DNA from: Eubacterium sp.
GTDB taxonomy: Bacteria > Bacillota > Clostridia > Lachnospirales > Lachnospiraceae
DNA: 64,000 nucleotides
Direction: 5' to 3'
NCBI GenBank assembly: GCA_022764165.1
Contig: JALERM010000116.1
Coordinates: 1 to 64,000 of the forward strand
The notes beneath the pieces are model-generated. The model made no database searches, was not told the DNA's origin, and was given only the letters and a program-made list of their open reading frames with translations. Of this stretch, positions 24,541-32,144 are shown piece by piece. The position numbers and the translations under genes are program-made. The stretch's first letter is position 1, and each line of letters starts with the position of its first letter.

Positions 24541-25334
24541 AAATCGTGAAAAAACTTTTTCAAACGGTATGCCTTACAGCCCTTTTCTTAAGTGCCGGGT
24601 TTCTGATTTACCACATGGTATATCTCCCAATGGAGAACAAAAAGCTGGTGGCAGAGCTGAAAGGGAATTTCCCGGAGCCGGAAGCTCCGGGAGCCTCAGG
24701 CTCTGAAAAGAAAGACCAACCAGCTGGAAGAAAATGCCCGGTGGCTGCGGTAGACCTTGTTTCTCTTCGGGAACAATACCCGGATGTACAGGGGTGGCTG
24801 ACAATACTGGATACCGGGATCGATTACCCGGTGCTTCAGTCCGAACAGGAAAATGGAGAATTTTATCTGAAGCGGAATTACAAAAAGGAGTATGACATCA
24901 ACGGAAGTCTGTTTTTGCAGGCAGACTGCAAAGTGTCTGAAAGCAGGAATCTCATCATTTACGGTCACAACATGAACAGCGGAGCGATGTTTGGAAACCT
25001 GGACTTATATGCGAATGAAACGTATTATCAGGAGCATCCCTTTACTTATCTTCAGACAGAGGATGGCATTCAGGAATACAGGATTGTCACGGTGCTAAAA
25101 GCAGACCTGGAGTTGTTCCCCTTCCAGAAGAAACTCGCAGATGCGGAGGCAGTGCAGGAGTACTTAAAAGCAGCCAAGCAAAGAGAAGTGTTCGAAACTG
25201 GGGATGATTACCTGACGTGTATATACGATAAGGTTTTAACTCTCGTCACGTGTTCGTATGAATGGAGCGGTGCCAGGAACATCGTCCTGGCTGTACCCGT
25301 TTCCGGGGCATTTTGGAGCGAGAAGTGTTCGTAA
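24537..25334 (+). CDS. Class B sortase
   Basis: The start overlaps the GGCT stop (ATGA). Residues 8-30 are a membrane anchor, then a Pro/Glu linker and a sortase domain from about 75. The catalytic residues are visible: His in IIYGHNM (about 141), Cys in TLVTCSYEW (about 237) and Arg in GARNIVL (about 244). The length and the helix before the catalytic core fit class B. It should cleave the adhesin's NPKTG, which resembles the NPxT(G/N) and (S/P)PxTG signals of known class B enzymes rather than LPxTG. Confidence 0.92.
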   Translation: MKIVKKLFQTVCLTALFLSAGFLIYHMVYLPMENKKLVAELKGNFPEPEAPGASGSEKKDQPAGRKCPVAAVDLVSLREQYPDVQGWLTILDTGIDYPVLQSEQENGEFYLKRNYKKEYDINGSLFLQADCKVSESRNLIIYGHNMNSGAMFGNLDLYANETYYQEHPFTYLQTEDGIQEYRIVTVLKADLELFPFQKKLADAEAVQEYLKAAKQREVFETGDDYLTCIYDKVLTLVTCSYEWSGARNIVLAVPVSGAFWSEKCS

Positions 25335-25574
25335 GTACCCCAAAAGTGCAGAAAATGAGACAAATAATGACCGCGCGGAACGGGAAGTGTTCAAAACAAG
25401 GGGATTATATGAGGTTAGGTGTTGGGAGTATTCAGGAGGAAAAAAGTGTTCCAAAATGGAAACTCTAACCATACTTTACGGGATATCCGCCAATGTTCCG
25501 GCGAAAAGTGTCTGCCCCCCTGAAAAGTGCAGAATGTGAGACAACTTATAACCCAGATCCGGCAGGAAGTGTTC
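25323..25574. repeat. AAGTGTTC boxes at about 60-bp intervals (iteron-like)
   Basis: AAGTGTTC occurs at 25323, 25385, 25444 and 25567, with a variant AAGTGTC at 25506: spacings 62, 59, 62 and 61. A further copy is at 25186 in the sortase. A second conserved block, AAAAGTGCAGAA followed by TGAGACAA, occurs at 25342 and 25523, 181 bases (three units) apart. The 294-bp gap 25335-25628 has no convincing gene. CGGCAGGAA (25560-25568) pairs with TTCCTGCCG (25588-25596) just before metK. The regular spacing suggests protein-binding iterons or a decayed tandem repeat. Confidence 0.65.
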
Positions 25575-25628
25575 CAGAAAGGAGCGTTTCCTGCCGTTGT
25601 TATTTACTTGGAAAGGATGGTAACGATT

Positions 25629-26789
25629 ATGAAACGATTTTATACAGCGGAATCCGTAACGGAAGGACACCCGGATAAGCTCTGCGACCTGATCGCAGAC
25701 AGCATTCTGGATGCGTGTCTGAAAGAGGATGAAAATTCCAGGGTGGCCTGCGAGGTGATGGCGACCAAAGGAAACATCATCGTGGCAGGAGAGATCACAA
25801 GCAGATTTGAGCCGCAGGTGTTTGAAATCATCAAAAAAGTGTTGGAGAGCGCAGGCTATGAAGCGGAAGAAATCCACATGGATGCGCTCATCCACAGGCA
25901 GAGTCCTGACATTGCCGGGGCGGTGGAGCAATCCAGAGAATGCAGGGCAGGGACTGTTTCTGTTCAGAGCGGACTTGCCAGCGGTGCCGGGGATCAGGGC
26001 ATCATGGTTGGATACGCCTGCGATGAGACACCTCAGCTCATGCCGATGCCAGTAGTTCTAGCAAACCGCATCGTGAGGGAACTGTCTGCAAGCCGCAGAA
26101 GCGGTTATATCATGGGAATCCTGCCGGACGGAAAGACACAGGTCACGGTGGAATACGAAGATGACAGGCCAGTCCGTCTGGATACGGTCATTGTTTCCTG
26201 CCAGCATGAAGAGGAAAAATCTCTTCGGAAGCTGGAGCATGAGATCCGGGAGAAAGTATTGCGCCCGGCACTTCGTATGCTGCCGCCGGATGAGGACACC
26301 AAAATTCTGATCAATCCATCGGGCAGATTTGTGTGCGGAGGTCTGGATGCAGATACCGGACTGACCGGAAGGAAGCTGATGGTGGATACCTACGGCGGTC
26401 TGGTTCCGCATGGCGGCGGTGCATTCTCCGGGAAGGACTGTTCCAAAGTTGATCGTTCCGGGGCATATATGGCACGTTACATCGCCAAAAACATGGTGGC
26501 TGCAGGACTTGCCAGCCGATGCCAGGTGTCCCTTGCCTACGCCATTGGGGTTGCCCAGCCAGTCATGGTACAGGTAGATACCTTTGGAACTGGGAAAATC
26601 TGTGCGGATGACTGCCTTGCTGCAGCAATCCCTCTGGTGTTCGGGCTTACCCCAAGCCAGATCTGTGACACCCTGCACCTGAAGCGGCCGATCTACCGAC
26701 AGAGTGCCGTGTTCGGGCATTTTGGCAGAAAGGAATTCCCGTGGGAGAAAATAGATAAGGTAGAGCAGCTCCGGGATACCGTGATGTAA
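25629..26789 (+). CDS. metK: S-adenosylmethionine synthetase
   Basis: ATG 25629 (MKRFYTAESVTEGHPDK) follows GGAAAGGA; the longer frame upstream crosses the repeat region. The 386 residues carry all MetK signatures: GHPDKLCD at 13-20, the ATP/Met loop GAGDQGIMVGYACDET near 118-133 and the phosphate loop GGGAFSGKD near 260-268. It makes SAM from ATP and methionine. As a copy on a conjugative element it sits between two DNA methyltransferase genes, suggesting a dedicated methyl-donor supply. I see no SAM riboswitch upstream. Confidence 0.95.
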   Translation: MKRFYTAESVTEGHPDKLCDLIADSILDACLKEDENSRVACEVMATKGNIIVAGEITSRFEPQVFEIIKKVLESAGYEAEEIHMDALIHRQSPDIAGAVEQSRECRAGTVSVQSGLASGAGDQGIMVGYACDETPQLMPMPVVLANRIVRELSASRRSGYIMGILPDGKTQVTVEYEDDRPVRLDTVIVSCQHEEEKSLRKLEHEIREKVLRPALRMLPPDEDTKILINPSGRFVCGGLDADTGLTGRKLMVDTYGGLVPHGGGAFSGKDCSKVDRSGAYMARYIAKNMVAAGLASRCQVSLAYAIGVAQPVMVQVDTFGTGKICADDCLAAAIPLVFGLTPSQICDTLHLKRPIYRQSAVFGHFGRKEFPWEKIDKVEQLRDTVM

Positions 26790-27754
26790 TGCCGTGGATT
26801 CCAGAAGAGGAAATCAAACGGGCAAGGGAGATCACCGCCATTGAGTACCTGAAGAAATACCAGCCGAACCGCCTGAAAAAATCTTCAGCCAGAAATGAAT
26901 GGGAGCTGACGGACCACGACAGCTTCAAGATCAACGAACTCACCAGCCAGTGGCACTGGAAATCCAGAGATATCGGGGGTACCAGTGCTTTAAATTTCCT
27001 GATCCATGTAGATGGGTGTTCATTTCTGGAAGCGGTGCAGATGCTGAAAGATGAGTATCCCACCTATATCCCTCCGCCTGTGGAGGCAAAGCCCAAGAAG
27101 CCGTTTGTCCTGCCGCCGGCCAGCCCGGACTGCCGCAGAGTGTTCCGATACCTGAAAGAGCGGGGCATCAGCGGCGAGATCTTACAGCGGTGTGTTCATC
27201 TGGGAATCCTATATGAAAGCCTGCCCTACCATAACGCTGTGTTCGTAGGCCGGGACGAAAATCAGGTGGCAAGATATGCTTTTCTGCGTGGAATTTACGA
27301 TGCCAGCGGAAAGTCTTTTAAGATGGAACAGGCCGGAAGTGAAAAGGCATACGCTTTTTGTGTTCCGGCAGAAGAGGGCTGCAGACGGGTTGCCGTTTAT
27401 GAAGCCTGTGTGGATGTGCTGGCTCACATGACACTGGAACAGGGAAACCGGGATAAGTACCGTCTGGAGCTTGGCGGGATCAGCGCCCCAAAAGAAGGAC
27501 AGAGCCAGCGGAGCATGAAAAAGCCGCAGGCATTGGAACATTTTTTGTCCCAGCACCCGGAGATCACCGAAATCGAAGTGTGTACCGACAATGACTTTGC
27601 CGGACGGTGGGCGTGTGAACATATCCGAAAAGCCTACGAAGGTAGCTATCAGATCATCGAGAACCTGCCGGAAATCGAAGGAGCGGACTGGGCAGATATG
27701 GCAAAGATAGCTGCCCGGACACCAGAGAAACGGCAGGGCAAGGAAGTGAGGTGA
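26789..27754 (+). CDS. DUF3991/Toprim protein (primase-like)
   Basis: The start overlaps the metK stop by one base. Residues about 10-100 resemble the CHC2-like/DUF3991 N-terminal domain without zinc cysteines (LTDHDSFKINELTSQWHW), and about 190-300 form a Toprim fold: acidic VYEACVDVLAH and VCTDNDFAG. Proteins of this type occur in nearly all Tn1549-like elements and may prime the transferred strand. The Toprim Glu is in VYEAC, so metal binding is plausible. Confidence 0.8.
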   Translation: MPWIPEEEIKRAREITAIEYLKKYQPNRLKKSSARNEWELTDHDSFKINELTSQWHWKSRDIGGTSALNFLIHVDGCSFLEAVQMLKDEYPTYIPPPVEAKPKKPFVLPPASPDCRRVFRYLKERGISGEILQRCVHLGILYESLPYHNAVFVGRDENQVARYAFLRGIYDASGKSFKMEQAGSEKAYAFCVPAEEGCRRVAVYEACVDVLAHMTLEQGNRDKYRLELGGISAPKEGQSQRSMKKPQALEHFLSQHPEITEIEVCTDNDFAGRWACEHIRKAYEGSYQIIENLPEIEGADWADMAKIAARTPEKRQGKEVR

Positions 27755-27759
27755 TGCCT

Positions 27760-28533
27760 ATGAAAAACAAAATAGAAGTGGAAATACTTTCCCCTGTTAT
27801 GGCAAGTTTTATCCCGGAACGCTCAGACAGTGTGGACTGGGAAGATGCAGACCCATTGGAAGGAAACGAGCTGGTGCCATACCAAGAAGCCATAGCAGAA
27901 AAAATTGACCAGGTCAACCGACTTGGTTCACCGGACGACACCCCCTGTAATCTAATGGATTATTTTCACGGAAGCGACAGTGTCCGGGAAAAAGTAGAAC
28001 GCATTACAATAGGGGTAAAAGAACAGGATAATGTTTTATACGGATGTGCCAGACTGACGCTTTGCAAACCTCTGACATCAAGAGAATATGTCGAGGTGGA
28101 AGAGTATCTGCGAGGCCAGTACAGCGATGGCTGGGGTGAGGGCATGGAGCAGAGGGAGATCAAAGTAGACGGCGGCGAATTATATCTGCATTTTTATGTT
28201 GGTGCAGGTTCGGATTTTCTGATTCAGATGAAAGCACCGGAAAACGGTATGCAGGAAAAGCAGCCGGAACAAAAGCCGTCCCGTCCAGAGCTTAAGCTCT
28301 TAGGGCATGACGGAAATATTTTCTCAATCCTTGGGGATGCCTCAAGACTGCTCAGACGTGCCGGAATGTCCGAACAGGCTAATGAGATGGAAGAACGTAT
28401 CTACAAGAGTGGCAATTACCATGAAGCGCTGAGAATCATCAGCGAATATGTGGAAACCGAACTGTCGGATCATCGTGAACAGCCCAGAACGCCGAGAAAA
28501 GAAACACCGAAAAAAGAGGATATCTGCCGATGA
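27760..28533 (+). CDS. Conserved element protein of unknown function
   Basis: ATG 27760 follows GTGATGCCT (27751-27759), the element's common start context. The 257-residue cytoplasmic protein has an acidic first half and a helical C-terminal module near 190-245 (DGNIFSILGDASRLLRRAG, then YHEALRIISEYVE) that recurs in proteins of phages and conjugative elements. I cannot assign a reaction. It lies between the Toprim and methyltransferase genes, consistent with a DNA-processing accessory. Confidence 0.6.
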   Translation: MKNKIEVEILSPVMASFIPERSDSVDWEDADPLEGNELVPYQEAIAEKIDQVNRLGSPDDTPCNLMDYFHGSDSVREKVERITIGVKEQDNVLYGCARLTLCKPLTSREYVEVEEYLRGQYSDGWGEGMEQREIKVDGGELYLHFYVGAGSDFLIQMKAPENGMQEKQPEQKPSRPELKLLGHDGNIFSILGDASRLLRRAGMSEQANEMEERIYKSGNYHEALRIISEYVETELSDHREQPRTPRKETPKKEDICR

Positions 28534-28599
28534 GCAGTTCCATAGATAGAAGCACTTCCGGAGAAATCTGGAAAATAAGCAACCGAAAGGATGATGCCT

Positions 28600-29412
28600 A
28601 TGGGAAATACCCTGAAACTTGAAAACCTTTTAAAACCGGACTGCCTGCCAGATGAGTCTGCCGGAGGGGAGAACTGGCGTATCCTGCATGGGGATACCTT
28701 AAAGCTGGTCAAGGGATTCCAGCCGGGGATCTTTGATGCAGTCGTGACTGATCCGCCCTATGCGTCCGGGGGAACCAAGCAGAATGAACGCAACCGTACC
28801 ACCAACCAGAAGTATAGCAGTATGAAATCGGAGAACGCCCTGCCGGATTTTGATGGGGATAACAAGGACCAGCGTTCCTGGACCCACTGGATGGCAGAAT
28901 GGCTGTACGATGTACGGAAAGCCTGCAAGAAAGGGGCTCCGATCTGCCTTTTTATTGACTGGAGACAGTACCCGTCCATCACCGATGCCCTTCAGTGGGC
29001 AGGCTGGATCTGGAGAGGAACCGCAGTCTGGGACAAGGGAAACTCCCGTCCTCAGAAAGGCAGGTTCCGCCAGCAGGCAGAATATATTGTCTGGGGGAGC
29101 AACGGCCCGATGCCGATCAACCGCCCGGTGTCCTGCCTTCCGGGGGTATTCCGTTATGGAAATCCGCAGAACCGCATCCATGTGACAGAAAAACCTCTCC
29201 AGCTGATGAAGGATGTCATTCAGATCTGCGAGCCGGGCGGTCTGATCTTAGACCCGTTTGCCGGAGCTGGTACTACTATCCTCGCTGCGGCAGAGTCAGG
29301 ATATCAGGCAGTCGGTATTGAGGTAACGGATGCGTATTATAAGCTGGGAAGTGACCGTGTCCGAACCGCACTGGAAGCATTGGAAGAAACAGAAAACAAA
29401 GAATCGCAGTAA
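28600..29412 (+). CDS. DNA methyltransferase, N4/N6-type
   Basis: The start at 28600 again follows ATGATGCCT. The 270 residues have motif IV DPPYASGG near 49 before motif I DPFAGAGTT near 220, the order of beta-class adenine-N6 or cytosine-N4 methyltransferases. There is no restriction partner. It is the element's second solitary DNA methylase and is likely to mask transferred DNA or mark replication. KPLQLMKDVI precedes motif I, as in related enzymes. Confidence 0.9.
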   Translation: MGNTLKLENLLKPDCLPDESAGGENWRILHGDTLKLVKGFQPGIFDAVVTDPPYASGGTKQNERNRTTNQKYSSMKSENALPDFDGDNKDQRSWTHWMAEWLYDVRKACKKGAPICLFIDWRQYPSITDALQWAGWIWRGTAVWDKGNSRPQKGRFRQQAEYIVWGSNGPMPINRPVSCLPGVFRYGNPQNRIHVTEKPLQLMKDVIQICEPGGLILDPFAGAGTTILAAAESGYQAVGIEVTDAYYKLGSDRVRTALEALEETENKESQ

Positions 29413-29469
29413 CCGGATGTCTGTCAGACATCTGAAAAAAGAAAAAGAAGAATCCAGATGTCCACAAGA

Positions 29470-29507
29470 CATCCACAGAGCCGGGATGCTTTGTGGGTGT
29501 TTTTTTA
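29470..29507 (+). terminator. Terminator after the second methyltransferase
   Basis: CATCCACAGAG (29470-29480) pairs with CTTTGTGGGTG (29489-29499, two G-U pairs), followed by seven T. Confidence 0.75.
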
Positions 29508-29558
29508 GATCACGCCGGACAGAGGTAAACTGTCCGGTCAGGAAAGGAGATGGTCGTA

Positions 29559-29882
29559 TTGGAACAGGCACTTGCTTATGTATGCTGTTCTGCAGAAGAG
29601 GGAAAGACCAAGGTACAGCGGTACTGCCGGAAGATCTACGAACTGGGATATGTACCGATCTGCCCGCAGTACAGCTTTTCCCCATTCCTTGATGATGGGG
29701 ATGCAGAGGATATGCAGGCCATGCGGAGAATGTCCCACCAGATCTTAAGACGATGCAGGATGGTGGTCGTCTGCGGAAAAGAGACCACCGGGACGATGAA
29801 CACGGAGATCAGCATGGCTGACAGACTCCATATCATCTGTACCACGCTGGATGGGTTGAGCAAAATCAAGGAAAACGAATGA
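29559..29882 (+). CDS. DUF4406/DUF7768-like nucleoside-deoxyribosyltransferase-fold protein
   Basis: TTG 29559 lies 9 bases after AAAGGAG, better placed than ATG 29550, which touches it. The 107 residues show the Rossmann-like pattern of DUF4406-type proteins: AYVCCSAEEGKTKVQRYC, then GYVPICPQYSFSPF, then VVVCGKETTGTMNTEIS. The fold is related to nucleoside 2-deoxyribosyltransferases, but a catalytic role is unproven. It is a frequent passenger of phages and conjugative elements. Confidence 0.65.
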   Translation: MEQALAYVCCSAEEGKTKVQRYCRKIYELGYVPICPQYSFSPFLDDGDAEDMQAMRRMSHQILRRCRMVVVCGKETTGTMNTEISMADRLHIICTTLDGLSKIKENE

Positions 29883-29942
29883 TTCAGAAAAACGACTGGT
29901 TCAGAGGGGACGAAACCGGATGCGACTGGTTTTGCAAGCATA

Positions 29943-29981
29943 GCGTTTGGATATCCAAACGCACTTTGGGGAGAACCCCAA
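29943..29981. other. oriT: Candidate oriT: 20-bp palindrome followed by G4/C4 hairpin
   Basis: GCGTTTGGAT and ATCCAAACGC form a perfect 20-bp palindrome (29943-29962). Four bases on, TTGGGG-AGAA-CCCCAA (29966-29981) forms a second hairpin, followed by TCCCCCATACTG. The 142-bp gap 29883-30024 holds no gene and lies about 550 bp upstream of mobC and the relaxase, the usual site for the transfer origin. A nick site cannot be placed from sequence alone. Confidence 0.6.
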
Positions 29982-30024
29982 TCCCCCATACTGAGCCGTA
30001 AACAAACGAAAGGAGAACAAAAAA

Positions 30025-30402
30025 ATGTTAGGATTTATACTTGGCACAATGACCGGAGGAGTAATGGGCGTTTTTGCAATGTGTCTTTTCATAGCTGGAA
30101 AGCGGGAAGATGAGGCACTGGAGCGGTGCCGGATGAAACGGAAAGAGATCATCAATCACGGTGCATGCATCTGTTTTGTAGACGGCAAAGGAAAGGAACT
30201 GTTCCGACTCTCAGACGGGGAGAGCCTTGTGCAGAATGCCCCCAATGGAGAGCGGAACGTATCCACCTGTCACTATCTGGATGCAGAATCTGCTATGATC
30301 GATGGGAAGAAATGGAACCTTCTGGAGTTTGCAAAAGAGATGGAAAAGAGAGGGATCATGTTCGCCCCAATGGAGCTGTGCCAGGTACCGGAAAGGGGGT
30401 GA
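30025..30402 (+). CDS. DUF3789-like membrane-anchored small protein
   Basis: AAAGGAG precedes the ATG. Residues 1-25 are a membrane helix (ILGTMTGGVMGVFAMCLFIAG) as in the very short DUF3789 proteins of these elements; here about 100 extra cytoplasmic residues follow, with HGACICFVDGKGKELFRL. It may be a fusion or a longer variant. Function unknown; the position just after oriT suggests a link to transfer. Confidence 0.6.
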   Translation: MLGFILGTMTGGVMGVFAMCLFIAGKREDEALERCRMKRKEIINHGACICFVDGKGKELFRLSDGESLVQNAPNGERNVSTCHYLDAESAMIDGKKWNLLEFAKEMEKRGIMFAPMELCQVPERG

Positions 30403-30409
30403 GACCCAT

Positions 30410-30490
30410 ATGAAGAAAAAGATCATTGCTGCAGCGGTAGCCATCGGCGTTCTGGCAGGTTTCCTGATCTGGAAAAACCGTGAAATGTAA
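30410..30490 (+). CDS. 26-residue single-span membrane peptide
   Basis: ATG 30410 follows AAAGGGGGTGAG and opens MKKKIIAAAVAIGVLAGFLI, then WKNREM. The lysine-rich start and one hydrophobic helix indicate an inner-membrane peptide. It starts 8 bases after the previous stop. Its role is unknown. Confidence 0.6.
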   Translation: MKKKIIAAAVAIGVLAGFLIWKNREM

Positions 30491-30528
30491 TGGAGTAATC
30501 AATAACCCGTCGGAAAGCAGGTGAAGAG

Positions 30529-30837
30529 ATGAGAAAAAGAAACCATGTGATACCAGTCCGCCTCAATGCAAAGGAGCTGCGTTTTCTGGAAGAGCAGGTA
30601 GAAAAAAGCGGCCTGTCCCGTGAGGAATATATCCGTTCCATTGTCATGGGCGGCGAAGTCCGGGCAAGACCCTGTGAGCATCATACGGAGCTTTTGCGGA
30701 AAATATCCGGTCTGTGCAACAACGCCAATCAGCTTGCCCATGTAGCCAACGGCTGCGGGCTGGCAGGGGAAGAGAGCATCCGGGAAATGCTCCGCATAAC
30801 GAAAGAAACATGGAGGCTGGTCAAAGAGGAATGGTAG
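30529..30837 (+). CDS. mobC: MobC-family relaxosome accessory protein
   Basis: The 102 residues have a ribbon-helix-helix start (HVIPVRLNAKELRFLEEQVE, then SGLSREEYIRSIV) and the helical MobC tail with GLCNNANQLAHVAN near residue 62, a signature of this family. MobC binds oriT and helps the relaxase open it. It ends 3 bases before the relaxase gene, and GGTGAAGAG precedes its ATG. Confidence 0.9.
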   Translation: MRKRNHVIPVRLNAKELRFLEEQVEKSGLSREEYIRSIVMGGEVRARPCEHHTELLRKISGLCNNANQLAHVANGCGLAGEESIREMLRITKETWRLVKEEW

Positions 30838-30840
30838 CCG

Positions 30841-32139
30841 ATGGCATATACCAGTATCATCCCGGTCAGCCGTCTGGACAATTCCATCACTTACATCCGA
30901 AACAAGGATAAGACCACAAAGAAAGGGCAGAATGCCGGCTCTCTGGAAGAAGCCATTGATTATGCCATGAACCGGAACAAGACGGAGCGTTCCGTTTTTG
31001 AGGATGCCATCGGCTGTGTCTGTGAGACTGCCTATCAAGATATGGTAGCTACAAAGAAACGGTACCACAAGATGGATGGAGTACAGGGCTATCATCTGGT
31101 GCAGAGCTTTGCCAAAGGGGAAGTTACACCGGAACTGGCCCACCAGATTGGCATAGAGCTGGCAGAAAGGCTCCTTCAGGGAAAATATGAAGCAGTGATC
31201 ACCACCCATCTGAACACGGAGCATTACCACAACCACATCGTGTTTAACTCCGTGAGCATGGAAGATGGGAAAAAGTACCACAGTAACAGCAGAAGCTACT
31301 ACGAGGACGTGCGGAAAGCTTCGGATGCCCTGTGCCTGAAATATGGCTTATCAGTTATCGAACCGAAAAACGGCAAAAGGAAGTCCTATGCCCAGTGGAT
31401 GGCAGAACAGGACGGAAAGCCGACCTGGAGAACCTCGATCCGTCTGGATATCCGGGATGCGGTGGCAGAGAGCTTCACATGGAAACAATTTCTGGACCAG
31501 ATGAAACAGAGGGGATACCAGTGGAAGCTGAACCAGAAGTACATTGCATTAAAAGCACCGGGGATGGAACGGTATATCCGCCTGCGGAGCCTTGGGAAGA
31601 ATTACTCGGAAGAGAGCATCCGGCAGTGGATTTTGCAGCCCAAAAGCAGGATACCTGCTGAAATGGAACATACTTCCCGAACCCCGAAAAAGAAGTTAAA
31701 AGGGATACAGGCCCTGTACTATTCCTATCTGTACCAGATGGGTGTTTTAAAGCAGAAGCCCAAAAGGATCTCCCCGGTGCTCCGGGCAGATATCCGGAAA
31801 CTGGATGCCAGAATTGAGCAGATGGAATTTCTCCAGAAGCATCAGATCACCACCCGTGAAGAGCTGATGGCATACCGAACCCCATTGGAAGAACAGGTAC
31901 AGGCACTCACAAAGGAACGAAAGCGGCTCTACCGGAGCGAACCGGACAGTGTCAGGATCGGTCAGATCACCGAAGAACTGAAGCCGCTTCGGAAGGATAT
32001 CCGCCTTTGTATCCGGATCGAACAGCAGTCCAAAGAGATGGAAGAAAAGATGCGTCTTGCAGAGCAGATTCAGAGACAGGCAGAACAGGAAGAAGCACAG
32101 ACGGAGAAAACCAGACAACCGAGAACAGAAAGCAGGTGA
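30841..32139 (+). CDS. Relaxase/mobilisation nuclease (MobA/VirD2-like)
   Basis: The 432-residue protein has the MOB_P fold: N-terminal residues with a candidate nicking Tyr (MAYTSIIP or YIRNKD), the motif GYHLVQSF near 84, and the metal-binding histidines in HLNTEHYHNHIVFN near 121-134. It would nick oriT, stay bound to the 5' end and lead the strand into the secretion channel. The C-terminal third is a charged coiled coil that probably contacts MobC or VirD4. Confidence 0.93.
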   Translation: MAYTSIIPVSRLDNSITYIRNKDKTTKKGQNAGSLEEAIDYAMNRNKTERSVFEDAIGCVCETAYQDMVATKKRYHKMDGVQGYHLVQSFAKGEVTPELAHQIGIELAERLLQGKYEAVITTHLNTEHYHNHIVFNSVSMEDGKKYHSNSRSYYEDVRKASDALCLKYGLSVIEPKNGKRKSYAQWMAEQDGKPTWRTSIRLDIRDAVAESFTWKQFLDQMKQRGYQWKLNQKYIALKAPGMERYIRLRSLGKNYSEESIRQWILQPKSRIPAEMEHTSRTPKKKLKGIQALYYSYLYQMGVLKQKPKRISPVLRADIRKLDARIEQMEFLQKHQITTREELMAYRTPLEEQVQALTKERKRLYRSEPDSVRIGQITEELKPLRKDIRLCIRIEQQSKEMEEKMRLAEQIQRQAEQEEAQTEKTRQPRTESR

Positions 32140-32144
32140 ACAAT

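Noticed and set aside
25258..25539. Short plus-strand ORFs in the repeat region before metK
   Set aside because: They arise from the repeats and the sortase tail in other frames, with no conserved features.
25335..25628. SAM riboswitch before metK
   Set aside because: I looked for the SAM-I core elements and a terminator pair and saw neither; the region is explained better by the AAGTGTTC repeats.
30499..31281. 260-codon minus-strand ORF opposite mobC and the relaxase
   Set aside because: It is a shadow frame; the MobC and relaxase motifs are on the other strand.
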